Positions 43,930-52,671 of a DNA stretch of 64,000 nucleotides are shown one piece after another. Every line of letters begins with the position of its first letter. Within the stretch, counting starts at the first letter, position 1. The DNA is from Apibacter sp. B3706 (lineage in GTDB: Bacteria > Bacteroidota > Bacteroidia > Flavobacteriales > Weeksellaceae), in the NCBI RefSeq assembly GCF_011082725.1, contig NZ_CP049715.1, forward strand, positions 992,001 through 1,056,000, given 5' to 3'. Position numbers and translations under genes: made by a program. The notes under the pieces are model-generated. The model was not told where the DNA came from. It worked only from the letters and a program-made list of their open reading frames with translations, and made no database searches.

Positions 43930-44817
43930 ATGTACAACATTGTAAGTGTAATTGTTACATATAATGGGGAAAAATGGATAAAAAAATGTTTGGATTCTTT
44001 ATTGGCATCTAGCATACACACAGATATTTACCTTATAGACAATGGATCGACCGATAGTACTTTAAAAATTGTCGAAAATTATCCCGCTGTAATTTATACG
44101 GAAAGTGGCCGTAATGTAGGGTTTGGACAAGCTAACAATATCCTTTTAAAAAAACTATATAAAGAAAAAAACTATACCCATTATTTTCTTATCAATCAAG
44201 ATGCTTGGATAGACAAAAATTGTCTACAATATTTAGCTGATGTTTCCATCAAAAATCCAAAGTATGGTATACTAAGTCCAATACATTATAACCATGATTT
44301 CTCTGAAATGGATTTTAATTTTAAGGAATATTTAGCGAAAAGTAAAAAGAAAAATCAAGTTATTTTAGAAACTAATTTCGTTAATGCCGCTTTTTGGTTA
44401 ATTAGTAAAAAATGCTTGGAAAAGACGGGAGTTTTTAATCCTTATTTCAGCCATTACGGAGAAGATAAAAATTATTGTAATCGAGTTATTTATTCCGGAT
44501 TAAAAATAGGAATTGTTACCACAGCTAAAGCCAATCATGATAGGAATAAAACAACAGATTTTAGTAAAATACAAAGATTATCAAAAATAAAATTGGATTG
44601 TATACTTTTAAATCCAAATATTAATCTTTACAAAGCATATTTTGAAGCTTTTATTAATGTTTTGGGAATACCTAAATATTATTTTAAAATGCTCTCTACT
44701 AAAAATACATCCATATTATTTTATAAATTAGGGATTCACTATATACATTTGCTTTTCTCTAAAAAGATCCGATTGAATCGTAAACAACAAAAGGAAAACT
44801 TATTTAGCATATATTAA
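43930..44817 (+). CDS. Family-2 glycosyltransferase, rhamnosyltransferase-like
   Basis: 295 residues. VIVTYNGEKWI at the start, LIDNGSTDSTL, and the NVGFGQANNILL motif typical of rhamnosyltransferase-like GT2 enzymes; INQDAWI carries the acidic pair and HYGEDKNYCNRV the second acidic site. Directly followed by the flippase gene without a gap, so the two are co-expressed. It extends a lipid-linked or surface glycan. Confidence 0.82.
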   Translation: MYNIVSVIVTYNGEKWIKKCLDSLLASSIHTDIYLIDNGSTDSTLKIVENYPAVIYTESGRNVGFGQANNILLKKLYKEKNYTHYFLINQDAWIDKNCLQYLADVSIKNPKYGILSPIHYNHDFSEMDFNFKEYLAKSKKKNQVILETNFVNAAFWLISKKCLEKTGVFNPYFSHYGEDKNYCNRVIYSGLKIGIVTTAKANHDRNKTTDFSKIQRLSKIKLDCILLNPNINLYKAYFEAFINVLGIPKYYFKMLSTKNTSILFYKLGIHYIHLLFSKKIRLNRKQQKENLFSIY

Positions 44818-46299
44818 ATGGGAATAGTAGCACGTCAAGGGATAAAATACAGTCTAATTAGTTATCTAAGTTTTTTACTGGGTACATTTTCAACCATTTT
44901 TATCTATCCTTCCAATCCTGAATTTTTGGGTAAATTAAGGTTCATTCAGCCATCTGCTGAACTGATCTGTCCCTTCATCCTTTTTGGACTTAGTTATGCA
45001 AACATAAAATTCCATCAAAAACTTAAAGCAAAAAATCAACAGGTCGACTTTCTTTATGCTTCAATTAAGTTTGTGTGTCTCAATTTTATTTTTATCTCAT
45101 TAGTATATTGGATAATCACTCGAGTGATTCCAAGTATTCAAGAATCTGATTCCTGGAAAATGAAACAGTATGTTTTGCCGGTCGCTTTGTCTCTTGCGTT
45201 AACTCAATTACTTTCAAAATATATCTCTAATTTAAAAAGAATAACAGTTCCCGGAATTTTTGAAAATTTTTTTCCTAAACTGGGAGCTCTTACGGCTTTT
45301 ATCTCCTGTGTGTATATAGGAATATCACAAAAAAATGCTCTATATATATTCGTATTATTTTTTGTGATTGCTATGATTGGGCTGGTATATTATTTTGTAA
45401 AATTAAACAAAGATCATAAGAGCGGATCATTAGATATATTTAAAGATAAAAATTTTAGACTTAACTTATTAAATTTCTGTATATTTTCAGTTCTTGGAAG
45501 TATTGGAAATAGATTGGCTCTACAAATTGACAACCTGATGATTCCCGAAATGTTGGATTTTAAACAAAACGGGATCTATTCTATTTTAACGTCTATTGTG
45601 GGTTTTCTTACCGTTCCTTTGATGGGTATTTTCACCATATCCGGTCCTATAATTGTTGAAAAGCTGGAAAATAATAAATTAGATGAACTAAATGATTTCT
45701 ATAAAAAAGTATCCAAATTTTTATTCTTATTTGGCACGGTCTTGTTGTCTTGTATTTTAGTCGGAATAGACTATCTATTCTTATTCATGAAAAACGGAAA
45801 AGAATTATCGGATTCAAAAGTTATTATTTACATTCTAGGAGCAGCCACCTTATTTGATTTGGCAACAGGTTTTAACAGTAATATTATTTCCTATTCAAAA
45901 TATTTTAGATTTAATATTTATGCAATGCTATTTTTAGCGATGTTTACAATTATTTCAAATATTATTTTTATTTCGTATTTCAAATTAGGAATCGAAGGTA
46001 TTGCTTTAGCAACGGCCCTATCTTTAACATTGTTTAATTTAATAAAATTAGGCTTTAATTACCGTAAGTTCGGCATTCAACCGTTTTCAAAAGAGTATAC
46101 GTATATAATTTTAACCGGAATAATGGGTGTTTTACTAGTAAATTATATACCCGATTTTTCCAATAATTTATTTAATTTAATTACTAAGCCGCTACTTATT
46201 TTATGTATTTTTTTCGTCGCCAATAGTGTATTTAAATTTATTCCGATAAAAGAAATATTATCCACAAATATTAAATCTTTTTTAACGGGTAAAAAATAA
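44818..46299 (+). CDS. Polysaccharide flippase/MATE-like transporter
   Basis: 493 residues with about 12-14 hydrophobic segments and no soluble domain, as in Wzx-type flippases. Start GIVARQGIKYSLISYLSF matches the N-terminus of this family. It flips lipid-linked glycan units across the inner membrane and fits the glycosyltransferase just upstream. Confidence 0.8.
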   Translation: MGIVARQGIKYSLISYLSFLLGTFSTIFIYPSNPEFLGKLRFIQPSAELICPFILFGLSYANIKFHQKLKAKNQQVDFLYASIKFVCLNFIFISLVYWIITRVIPSIQESDSWKMKQYVLPVALSLALTQLLSKYISNLKRITVPGIFENFFPKLGALTAFISCVYIGISQKNALYIFVLFFVIAMIGLVYYFVKLNKDHKSGSLDIFKDKNFRLNLLNFCIFSVLGSIGNRLALQIDNLMIPEMLDFKQNGIYSILTSIVGFLTVPLMGIFTISGPIIVEKLENNKLDELNDFYKKVSKFLFLFGTVLLSCILVGIDYLFLFMKNGKELSDSKVIIYILGAATLFDLATGFNSNIISYSKYFRFNIYAMLFLAMFTIISNIIFISYFKLGIEGIALATALSLTLFNLIKLGFNYRKFGIQPFSKEYTYIILTGIMGVLLVNYIPDFSNNLFNLITKPLLILCIFFVANSVFKFIPIKEILSTNIKSFLTGKK

Positions 46300-46367
46300 A
46301 ATATATAATTTTTTCAATAATAATAATTAATTTTTGATGAGTTGATAGATAATTGTAGTATTTAATG

Positions 46368-46375
46368 TATTTTTG
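46368..46375 (+). promoter_or_regulatory. TATTTTTG promoter box before the secreted protein gene
   Basis: TAnnTTTG consensus 17 bases before ATG 46393, with a TTG at 46342 (23-base spacer), near the flavobacterial -33/-7 arrangement. Confidence 0.55.
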
Positions 46376-46392
46376 TTAGGTAATTTCAATAC

Positions 46393-47217
46393 ATGAAACT
46401 TTTCTATACTTATTTTTTACTTTTATTTACCATAATCATCTTTTCTCAAGATAGAAAACAAATTAAAGGAAAAGTATATATTCTTGATAAGTATCATGAA
46501 ATGGTTTCCGGTATTTATGTTAAAAATCTTTCAACCAATTACACAACGTTAACCGATATAACCGGTAATTTTTCCATTCCTGCACTTATTGGAGATGCCA
46601 TTACTTTTCAATCATTCAATATCGAAAAAAGAACTATTTTGGTTACCCAAGACATGTTTGATCATTTGCAAATGAAAATTCAATTAGATCTTAAAGAAAA
46701 GCAATTAGAGGATATTTATGTTACTCCTTTTAAAACTTTTGGAAGCCTTGAATTGGATGTCAAACGAATTCCAATGATGAATAAAACCAACGAGATTTTA
46801 AAAAAATTAGGCAGTTTAAATCCATCACAAAAAATGGATGGAAGTACAGATGTTGATTCCGAAGCTGCAAAGTTATCTTCCATGAAATTTGGTATTGAAG
46901 GTATTTTGGATTTTATATCCGGAGAGGGTAAACGTAAAGAGCGTTTATCAATTTTTGAAGAACAGTCAACCATAATCAAAAATGTTAGAGACTATTTTGG
47001 AGATGCTTACTTTGAAGAATTAGGTTTGAAAAAAAATGAAATCAATGATTTTATATTGTATGCTTATTTAAATCATAATTTAAAGTTTTATTACGATCAT
47101 AATAATTACTTCCAGATTTTAAATATTTTCGATAAAAATATTCTTATCTACAAATCAAGAAAAAACAACGAGAAAAAGATTACACCTAAAATTGGCAAGC
47201 CTTATTTTCCTCAATAA
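46393..47217 (+). CDS. Secreted protein with CarboxypepD_reg-like domain
   Basis: 274 residues. A signal peptide (LLLFTIIIFSQ) is followed by KQIKGKVYILDKYHEM ... YTTLTDITGNFSI, the beta-sandwich seen at the front of TonB-dependent receptors and other Bacteroidota surface proteins. The rest is helical with no domain recognised. A cell-envelope function is likely. Confidence 0.7.
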   Translation: MKLFYTYFLLLFTIIIFSQDRKQIKGKVYILDKYHEMVSGIYVKNLSTNYTTLTDITGNFSIPALIGDAITFQSFNIEKRTILVTQDMFDHLQMKIQLDLKEKQLEDIYVTPFKTFGSLELDVKRIPMMNKTNEILKKLGSLNPSQKMDGSTDVDSEAAKLSSMKFGIEGILDFISGEGKRKERLSIFEEQSTIIKNVRDYFGDAYFEELGLKKNEINDFILYAYLNHNLKFYYDHNNYFQILNIFDKNILIYKSRKNNEKKITPKIGKPYFPQ

Positions 47218-47291
47218 TGTACCCTTTTTCAATCAATTTGTATAAATAATTTTTTAACTCTATTTTTATAGGGTTAAAGACATCAATTGGT

Positions 47292-47810
47292 ATGTACAAA
47301 AAAATATATAAGCTCCTTACTACTTTGTTTAAACCCTCAACCATTTATAAATATTTTTTTAACATTTCTCCTCTTTACATAAGGACAACAGGAAATATCA
47401 AATATGTTTCAGATGATGTACATAAAATAATAGTCGAAATTCCTCTTACGTACAAAAACCGAAACTATTCCGGTACTATGTTTGGCGGAAGCATACTTTC
47501 AGCTACGGATCCTATCTATATGTTGCAGCTCATACATATTCTGGGAACTAATTATATCGTTTGGGATAAATCTGCTTATGTTGATTACATAAGGCCGATT
47601 AATAAAAAAGCCATAGCTGTATTTGAATTTCAAAAAGAAGAAATAGAAAAGATAAAAGAAATGGTTAAAAATGATAATGAAATATTTATCAAAAAGCAAA
47701 TGAACATTACCAATTCAGAAGGTCAAATTTATTGTTATTTAGAGAAAAAAATCTATATAGCAGACAGTCAGTTTTATAAAGCAAAATTAAAAAGTAAAAC
47801 TCACAGATAA
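47292..47810 (+). CDS. DUF4442-like hotdog-fold protein
   Basis: 172 residues. NYSGTMFGGSILSATDPIYM matches the N-terminal motif of the DUF4442 hotdog proteins (thioesterase-like), and VDYIRPINKKA the following strand. Catalysis by this group is not well known. The gene stands alone between terminator-like hairpins. Confidence 0.65.
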   Translation: MYKKIYKLLTTLFKPSTIYKYFFNISPLYIRTTGNIKYVSDDVHKIIVEIPLTYKNRNYSGTMFGGSILSATDPIYMLQLIHILGTNYIVWDKSAYVDYIRPINKKAIAVFEFQKEEIEKIKEMVKNDNEIFIKKQMNITNSEGQIYCYLEKKIYIADSQFYKAKLKSKTHR

Positions 47811-47826
47811 ATAAGTATAAATAAAA

Positions 47827-47855
47827 AGAATCAGCTTTGTAATTAAACTGATTCT
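47827..47855 (-). terminator. Hairpin terminator, likely for etfA
   Basis: 8-bp stem AGAATCAG/CTGATTCT with a 13-base loop; on the minus strand a T-run follows, so it should stop transcripts from etfA. Confidence 0.65.
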
Positions 47856-47886
47856 ATATAATTATGTATAGAGTAAAGACGCACAA

Positions 47887-48840
47887 TTAATGAGCATCTT
47901 TAAAAGCTTTTAATTTTTTAGTCAATTCCGGTACAACTTCGAATAAATCACCAATTACACCATAATCAGCCGTTTTAAAAAAAGGTGCTTGCGGATCGTT
48001 GTTTATAACGACTATGGTTTTACTTTTAGTAATCCCGGCAACATGTTGAACAGCTCCCGAAATACCGATTGCTATATATAGTTTAGGAGAAATAGTTTTC
48101 CCTGTTTGTCCTACATGTTCGGCATGAGGTCTCCATCCTAAATCGGCTACCGGTTTAGTACAAGCTGTAGCTGCTCCAAGTACATTTGCTAAATCTTCAA
48201 TTATTCCCCAGTTTTCCGGTCCTTTCATTCCTCTACCCGCTCCAACTACCAATTCAGCCACTTTAACATCTAACTTCCCTGTAGCTACTTCTTGTTGTTT
48301 TACTTGATACGTTGGATCTGCAACTGTGGTTACCGTAATTTTTTCTTCTGTACCGGAAACGGGATTTTCTTTTGCTCCCACAGAATTAACGGAAAGGGTT
48401 AAAACTATAGTAGGTTCTTGAGTTTCAACAACAGCAATTCCTTTTCCTGAAAAAACGGATCTTTTCACCTTAAACGGTGTTACGGACAGCGGCTTCGAAA
48501 TGGCTTGTGTAATATAAGCCGCAGATTTTTCTTTGACAATATAAGGAGCTATAGAAACACTTTCATTAGTATGTGCAAAAAGAATATAGTTACCGTCAAT
48601 TATTTTTGATAAAACCGAAGCGTACACTTTTGGATTAAAAGATCGCAAAGATTCATCTTGAATATTTATAACTTTAGTTGCTCCAAATTTATATAAGTGT
48701 TCTGAAGAATCTTCAGAATTTATAGTTAGTGCCGTTACTGAATCTCCAATTTCATCTGCCAAAATTTTAGCGTATGTTATTAATTCGTAGGCCTCTTTTT
48801 TATATTTTCCTTTAGAGTTTTCTATATATGCGTAAATCAT
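47887..48840 (-). CDS. etfA: Electron-transfer flavoprotein alpha subunit
   Basis: 317 residues. C-terminal FAD-binding segment GISGAVQHVAG ... VINNDPQAPFFKTADYG is typical of EtfA, and WGIIEDLANVLGAATACTKP the middle motif. With EtfB it accepts electrons from acyl-CoA dehydrogenases. Downstream of etfB in the same operon (43-base gap). Confidence 0.95.
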   Translation of the reverse strand: MIYAYIENSKGKYKKEAYELITYAKILADEIGDSVTALTINSEDSSEHLYKFGATKVINIQDESLRSFNPKVYASVLSKIIDGNYILFAHTNESVSIAPYIVKEKSAAYITQAISKPLSVTPFKVKRSVFSGKGIAVVETQEPTIVLTLSVNSVGAKENPVSGTEEKITVTTVADPTYQVKQQEVATGKLDVKVAELVVGAGRGMKGPENWGIIEDLANVLGAATACTKPVADLGWRPHAEHVGQTGKTISPKLYIAIGISGAVQHVAGITKSKTIVVINNDPQAPFFKTADYGVIGDLFEVVPELTKKLKAFKDAH

Positions 48841-48883
48841 TTATTTCAACGTTTGTATTACAAAATTGATTGTAAGTTTATAC

Positions 48884-49630
48884 TTAAATTACTTTCGCTT
48901 CTTCATGAAGCAAGCGAACCAATTCATCTAAGTTATTTTTATCTACATAAACCACTTGAGATCTTGTCTTTGGCTTTTCAAATTCTGCAATGATAACCTT
49001 ATTTCCGGAAAATTTAGGTTCAACAACCGTAAAGGGTTTATTTTTAGCAGTCATAATACCTCTAATATTAGGAATTTTTAATTGATTTTCAGGAACAAAA
49101 CCTTCTTGACCTGCTAAAACAGCAGGTAATTCAATTGAAATTGTTTCTTTTCCATTATCTATTTCCCGTACCACCTGTATGGTTTTTCCTTCAACTTCCA
49201 AACCGGTAACGGCATTAACAAATGGGTAATCTAATTCAGCAGCCACTAAACCCGGAACCAATCCTCCGTTATAATCAATCGATTCTTTACCTAAAAGTAA
49301 CAAATCATAAGCTCCCTCTTTTGCTACTGCTGCAATTTCTTTAGCCACTAATTCACTGTCCGTAGGTCGAATATTAACCCGAATGGCATTATTAGCACCG
49401 ATTGCCAAGGCCTTACGCATTACCGGCTCAACAGTAGTATCTCCAACTGTAATAATAGTTACTTCAGCTCCCTGTTTTTCTTGAAAATATAATGCTTTGC
49501 TTAGGCAATATTCATCTTGAGGATTAATTATATATTGAATTCCATAAGTATCGAATTCTTTTTGATCATTCGTAAAATTAATTTTGGATGTAGTATCCGG
49601 TACGCTACTTATAGCTACTAATATTTTCAT
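48884..49630 (-). CDS. etfB: Electron-transfer flavoprotein beta subunit
   Basis: 248 residues from ATG at 49630 (a TTG one codon earlier is not preferred). MKILVAISSVPDT, GADNAI-like nucleotide motif (AIGANNAIRVN) and LLLGKESIDYNGG match EtfB. It binds AMP and pairs with EtfA. First gene of the etfB-etfA operon. Confidence 0.95.
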   Translation of the reverse strand: MKILVAISSVPDTTSKINFTNDQKEFDTYGIQYIINPQDEYCLSKALYFQEKQGAEVTIITVGDTTVEPVMRKALAIGANNAIRVNIRPTDSELVAKEIAAVAKEGAYDLLLLGKESIDYNGGLVPGLVAAELDYPFVNAVTGLEVEGKTIQVVREIDNGKETISIELPAVLAGQEGFVPENQLKIPNIRGIMTAKNKPFTVVEPKFSGNKVIIAEFEKPKTRSQVVYVDKNNLDELVRLLHEEAKVI

Positions 49631-49745
49631 CAACGTATTTTTTCCTGTAACTAAATTAAGTAAAAATAATAAAGTATTTTTATTTATTTACTTCTTTTAC
49701 TAAGAAATTAAAGTAAATAAAAAAATATAAGAATGTTTATATAAT

Positions 49746-50033
49746 TTAGACAATTTGTGAAGAAAGCCCTTTTTTCAATAATGCTTGATGGATCGGAGTT
49801 AGTTTTTCTAAAGATCCGGTTTTAACTTCACATTTTCCTTTGTAATGAACTAAAAAAGTACATTGTTGGGCTTGTTCTAAAGTATGTTCACATATCTCTA
49901 TTAAGCAATCGATGACATAATCAAATGTATTAAAATCATCGTTATGCAAAACAATTACATGAGGAGCAGCTTCTTTTACCAACGTATCAACACTCTCCTG
50001 CTCTTTCCAATGGGGTTGATTATTGTAAATCAT
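49746..50033 (-). CDS. clpS: ATP-dependent Clp protease adaptor ClpS
   Basis: 95 residues from ATG 50033, which overlaps the prmA stop (ATGA); the longer frame start at 50060 is less likely. HVIVLHNDDFNTFDYVI is the ClpS motif including the asparagine/aspartate residues that bind N-end-rule substrates, and GKCEVKTGSLEKL the C-terminal part. It delivers substrates to ClpAP. Confidence 0.92.
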   Translation of the reverse strand: MIYNNQPHWKEQESVDTLVKEAAPHVIVLHNDDFNTFDYVIDCLIEICEHTLEQAQQCTFLVHYKGKCEVKTGSLEKLTPIHQALLKKGLSSQIV

Positions 50034-50860
50034 ATTTTGTTTAATAATATTGAAATCCAATTATTTTTACTTAATTTCTGAACAAATTTTAAGCCATTCC
50101 CGGTAGCTTCTGCAATAATGTCATCAAAATCATGTTCAAAGATACCACTTACCAAAACGTATCCATTAGGACGCAGATTTTCAACGTATTTTGATATATC
50201 TTTCAATAAAATATTTTTATTGATATTGGCTAAAATTATATCAAATGAGTGATTTCCTAATAATTCGGCATCTCCCAATTTAATATCTATATCTACTTCA
50301 TTTTTTTTAGAATTTTCCAGAGCATTACCGTATGACCATTCATCAATATCTATTGCTTCAACATAATGGGCTCCCCTCTTTTTTGCAAAAATTGCCAACA
50401 CTCCGGTTCCACTGCCCATATCTAAAACATCTTTACCTTCAAAATTCATTGTCAACATTGCATGAAGCATGTTATAAGTGGTTTCATGATGCCCCGTACC
50501 AAAAGACATCTTCGGATCAATTTTAATAGAAAAAGGAAGATCGTTTCTGACAGGATGAAAATCTGCATGTAAATAAATTTGATCTTCAATGACTACCGGT
50601 GGAAAATTTTTTTCCCATTCTTCATTCCAATTGATATCGGGAGATAATTTTTTTTCGTAAGATATTTCAACTTCAGGAGAAGACATAATAGGTAATTCCT
50701 TAATTAATTGCTCATCTTCTTCTTCAACCTTAATATAAGTTAAAAAACCCTGTTCGGTTTCTACAAAACTTTCAAAAGGCAACTCTGATAAAAACGCGAT
50801 TAAAATGTCTCTCCAAGGTTCTAATGGTTTTACGTTGAAATGGTATTCTGTATATTTCAT
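50030..50860 (-). CDS. prmA: Ribosomal protein L11 methyltransferase
   Basis: 276 residues from ATG 50860 (MKYTEYHF); a TTG seven codons earlier is not used. SAM-binding VLDMGSGTGVLAIFAKKRGA, then IKLGDAELLGNHSFDIILAN with the family-typical NINKNILL; DPKMSFGTGHHETT is the substrate-side motif. It trimethylates L11. Coupled with clpS. Confidence 0.93.
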   Translation of the reverse strand: MKYTEYHFNVKPLEPWRDILIAFLSELPFESFVETEQGFLTYIKVEEEDEQLIKELPIMSSPEVEISYEKKLSPDINWNEEWEKNFPPVVIEDQIYLHADFHPVRNDLPFSIKIDPKMSFGTGHHETTYNMLHAMLTMNFEGKDVLDMGSGTGVLAIFAKKRGAHYVEAIDIDEWSYGNALENSKKNEVDIDIKLGDAELLGNHSFDIILANINKNILLKDISKYVENLRPNGYVLVSGIFEHDFDDIIAEATGNGLKFVQKLSKNNWISILLNKI

Positions 50861-51086
50861 GGAATCATTTAAGTATCGCAAATTTAAAAAATTAATATCT
50901 TATTCTCTTAAGGATCTATAAAATTCATCCACGTTATATATTATAGCTACGCTTTGTTAATGGTTGATAATCTATAGCTGAAAATCCCTATCCAATTATT
51001 GAAAATTATTTTCTTTGAGAAGATTTTTTGGAATCAAACAAGTAAAATTATTTTTTTACTTTTACTTTATATTTTTTGAAATTTCA

Positions 51087-51920
51087 ATGTCACGATTCAT
51101 CAATTTGCTGGTTTTAGTACTATTTATCAATATTTCATTGGGACAACAATTGGTTTTACAAGATAGTATTAAAATTGAAGTTCCCGAATCGTTTAATTTT
51201 CAACAAGCAGATATCTTCAATTCTTTATATTTCGTTTCTCAAAAGGATAATACTTTATTAAAATACGATCCAACTTCACAAAAAAAATTTATACTTAAAA
51301 ATTTTAATACATCCAAAAAGCTGTTTATCGTAAATCCTTTATTTTTAGTAACTTTTGATAAGATGAACCAAATTCTTGAATTTTATGACGATAAGTTGAT
51401 AAATACTCAGGATAATGTTTCTATTTTAACCGATCAACTTATAAATCCAGACTTAATTTATGTTCAAGACAACCATTCATTATTATATTTTGATGAGTTG
51501 AACTCTCAAAGCTTTATTCAATACGATTACAGATCAAAAAATACCATACTTTTTTCAAATACTTTGTCTGAAGAACTTTCAGATAATTTTATACTAAAGG
51601 ATATCTACAATTCTAAACAATCAAAATTTCTTCTTTTAAAAAGTAACAACGAATCCAACGAAGCTTATCAATACAAAATTTGTAAGCAAAATAATCAAAA
51701 TGTTTATACTTATGTAATACCCGAAATGGAAGACTATGGATGGATGGTACAAAATTTTTATTGGATACATAAAGGTTATTTATATATCTATGATTTTGAA
51801 AACAAACCCGTTCAAATACCCTTGCCGAATTTAGGTGAAAAATATTATATTTTAAATAAACATTTATTTCTATGGAAATCTAAGGTTATGTACCTTTACA
51901 CATTAGAAACTAAAAAATAA
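51087..51920 (+). CDS. Secreted protein of unknown function
   Basis: 277 residues from ATG 51087, which starts a clear signal peptide (RFINLLVLVLFINISLGQ); an earlier in-frame start would bury it. Beta-rich, possibly a propeller-like protein, with no domain recognised. It is followed 11 bases later by the deoxynucleoside kinase, so likely one operon. Confidence 0.6.
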   Translation: MSRFINLLVLVLFINISLGQQLVLQDSIKIEVPESFNFQQADIFNSLYFVSQKDNTLLKYDPTSQKKFILKNFNTSKKLFIVNPLFLVTFDKMNQILEFYDDKLINTQDNVSILTDQLINPDLIYVQDNHSLLYFDELNSQSFIQYDYRSKNTILFSNTLSEELSDNFILKDIYNSKQSKFLLLKSNNESNEAYQYKICKQNNQNVYTYVIPEMEDYGWMVQNFYWIHKGYLYIYDFENKPVQIPLPNLGEKYYILNKHLFLWKSKVMYLYTLETKK

Positions 51921-51931
51921 ATTTATTAAGA

Positions 51932-52546
51932 ATGCATATTGCTATAACCGGAAATATCGGCGCAGGAAAAACTACATTAACTAAATTATTATCAAATAAT
52001 TACAATTGGATTGCACAATTTGAAGACACCGAACAAAATCCATATCTAGACGATTTTTATTACGATATGGCAAAATGGTCATTTAATTTGCAAATCTATT
52101 TCTTAAGTTCTCGTTTTAAACAAATAAAAGAAATTAGAGAAAATAAGAAAAATACAATCCAGGATAGAACTATTTATGAAGATGTATATATTTTTGCTTC
52201 AAATCTTCATGAAATGGGATTGATGCAAACTCGAGATTATGACAATTATTTGAATCTTTTTAATTTAATGAAAGAGTATATACAAGCTCCGGATCTTCTG
52301 ATCTATCTTCGCGCCACCGTTCCTACTTTAGTAAATCAAATTCAAAAAAGAGGAAGAGAATATGAAACGTCCATTAGCATTGATTATCTTCAAAGATTAA
52401 ATGAAAAATATGAAGAGTGGATTTCTAATTATACTGAAGGAAAATTATTGATCATCGATGTGGATAATATGGATTTTGTTGACAATAAGGAAGATTTAGG
52501 AAAAATTATTGATAAAGTAGAAGCTAATATTCACGGTTTATTTTAA
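51932..52546 (+). CDS. Deoxynucleoside kinase
   Basis: 204 residues. P-loop GNIGAGKTT at residues 7-15, DRTIYEDVYIF (catalytic and substrate-binding arginine) and a lid-like RGREYETSI. It phosphorylates a deoxynucleoside for salvage, likely dAdo or dGuo. The exact substrate is not clear from sequence. Confidence 0.88.
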   Translation: MHIAITGNIGAGKTTLTKLLSNNYNWIAQFEDTEQNPYLDDFYYDMAKWSFNLQIYFLSSRFKQIKEIRENKKNTIQDRTIYEDVYIFASNLHEMGLMQTRDYDNYLNLFNLMKEYIQAPDLLIYLRATVPTLVNQIQKRGREYETSISIDYLQRLNEKYEEWISNYTEGKLLIIDVDNMDFVDNKEDLGKIIDKVEANIHGLF

Positions 52547-52596
52547 AAGATTTTCGTATATACGATTGAAATTTATACACTCTAAAATTTAAAAAA

Positions 52597-52630
52597 AATA
52601 GTAAATAATTTATTAAAATTATTTACTATT
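52597..52630. terminator. Bidirectional terminator between kinase and recQ
   Basis: 15-bp perfect stem (52597-52611 and 52616-52630) with a four-base loop, in the gap between two convergent genes. Confidence 0.8.
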
Positions 52631-52671
52631 TATAGTTTATAGGGTGAATGATCGTATATATCCAACTAAAT

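Noticed and set aside
50034-50060. Longer ClpS start
   Set aside because: The ATG at 50033 forms an ATGA overlap with the prmA stop, as expected for coupling.
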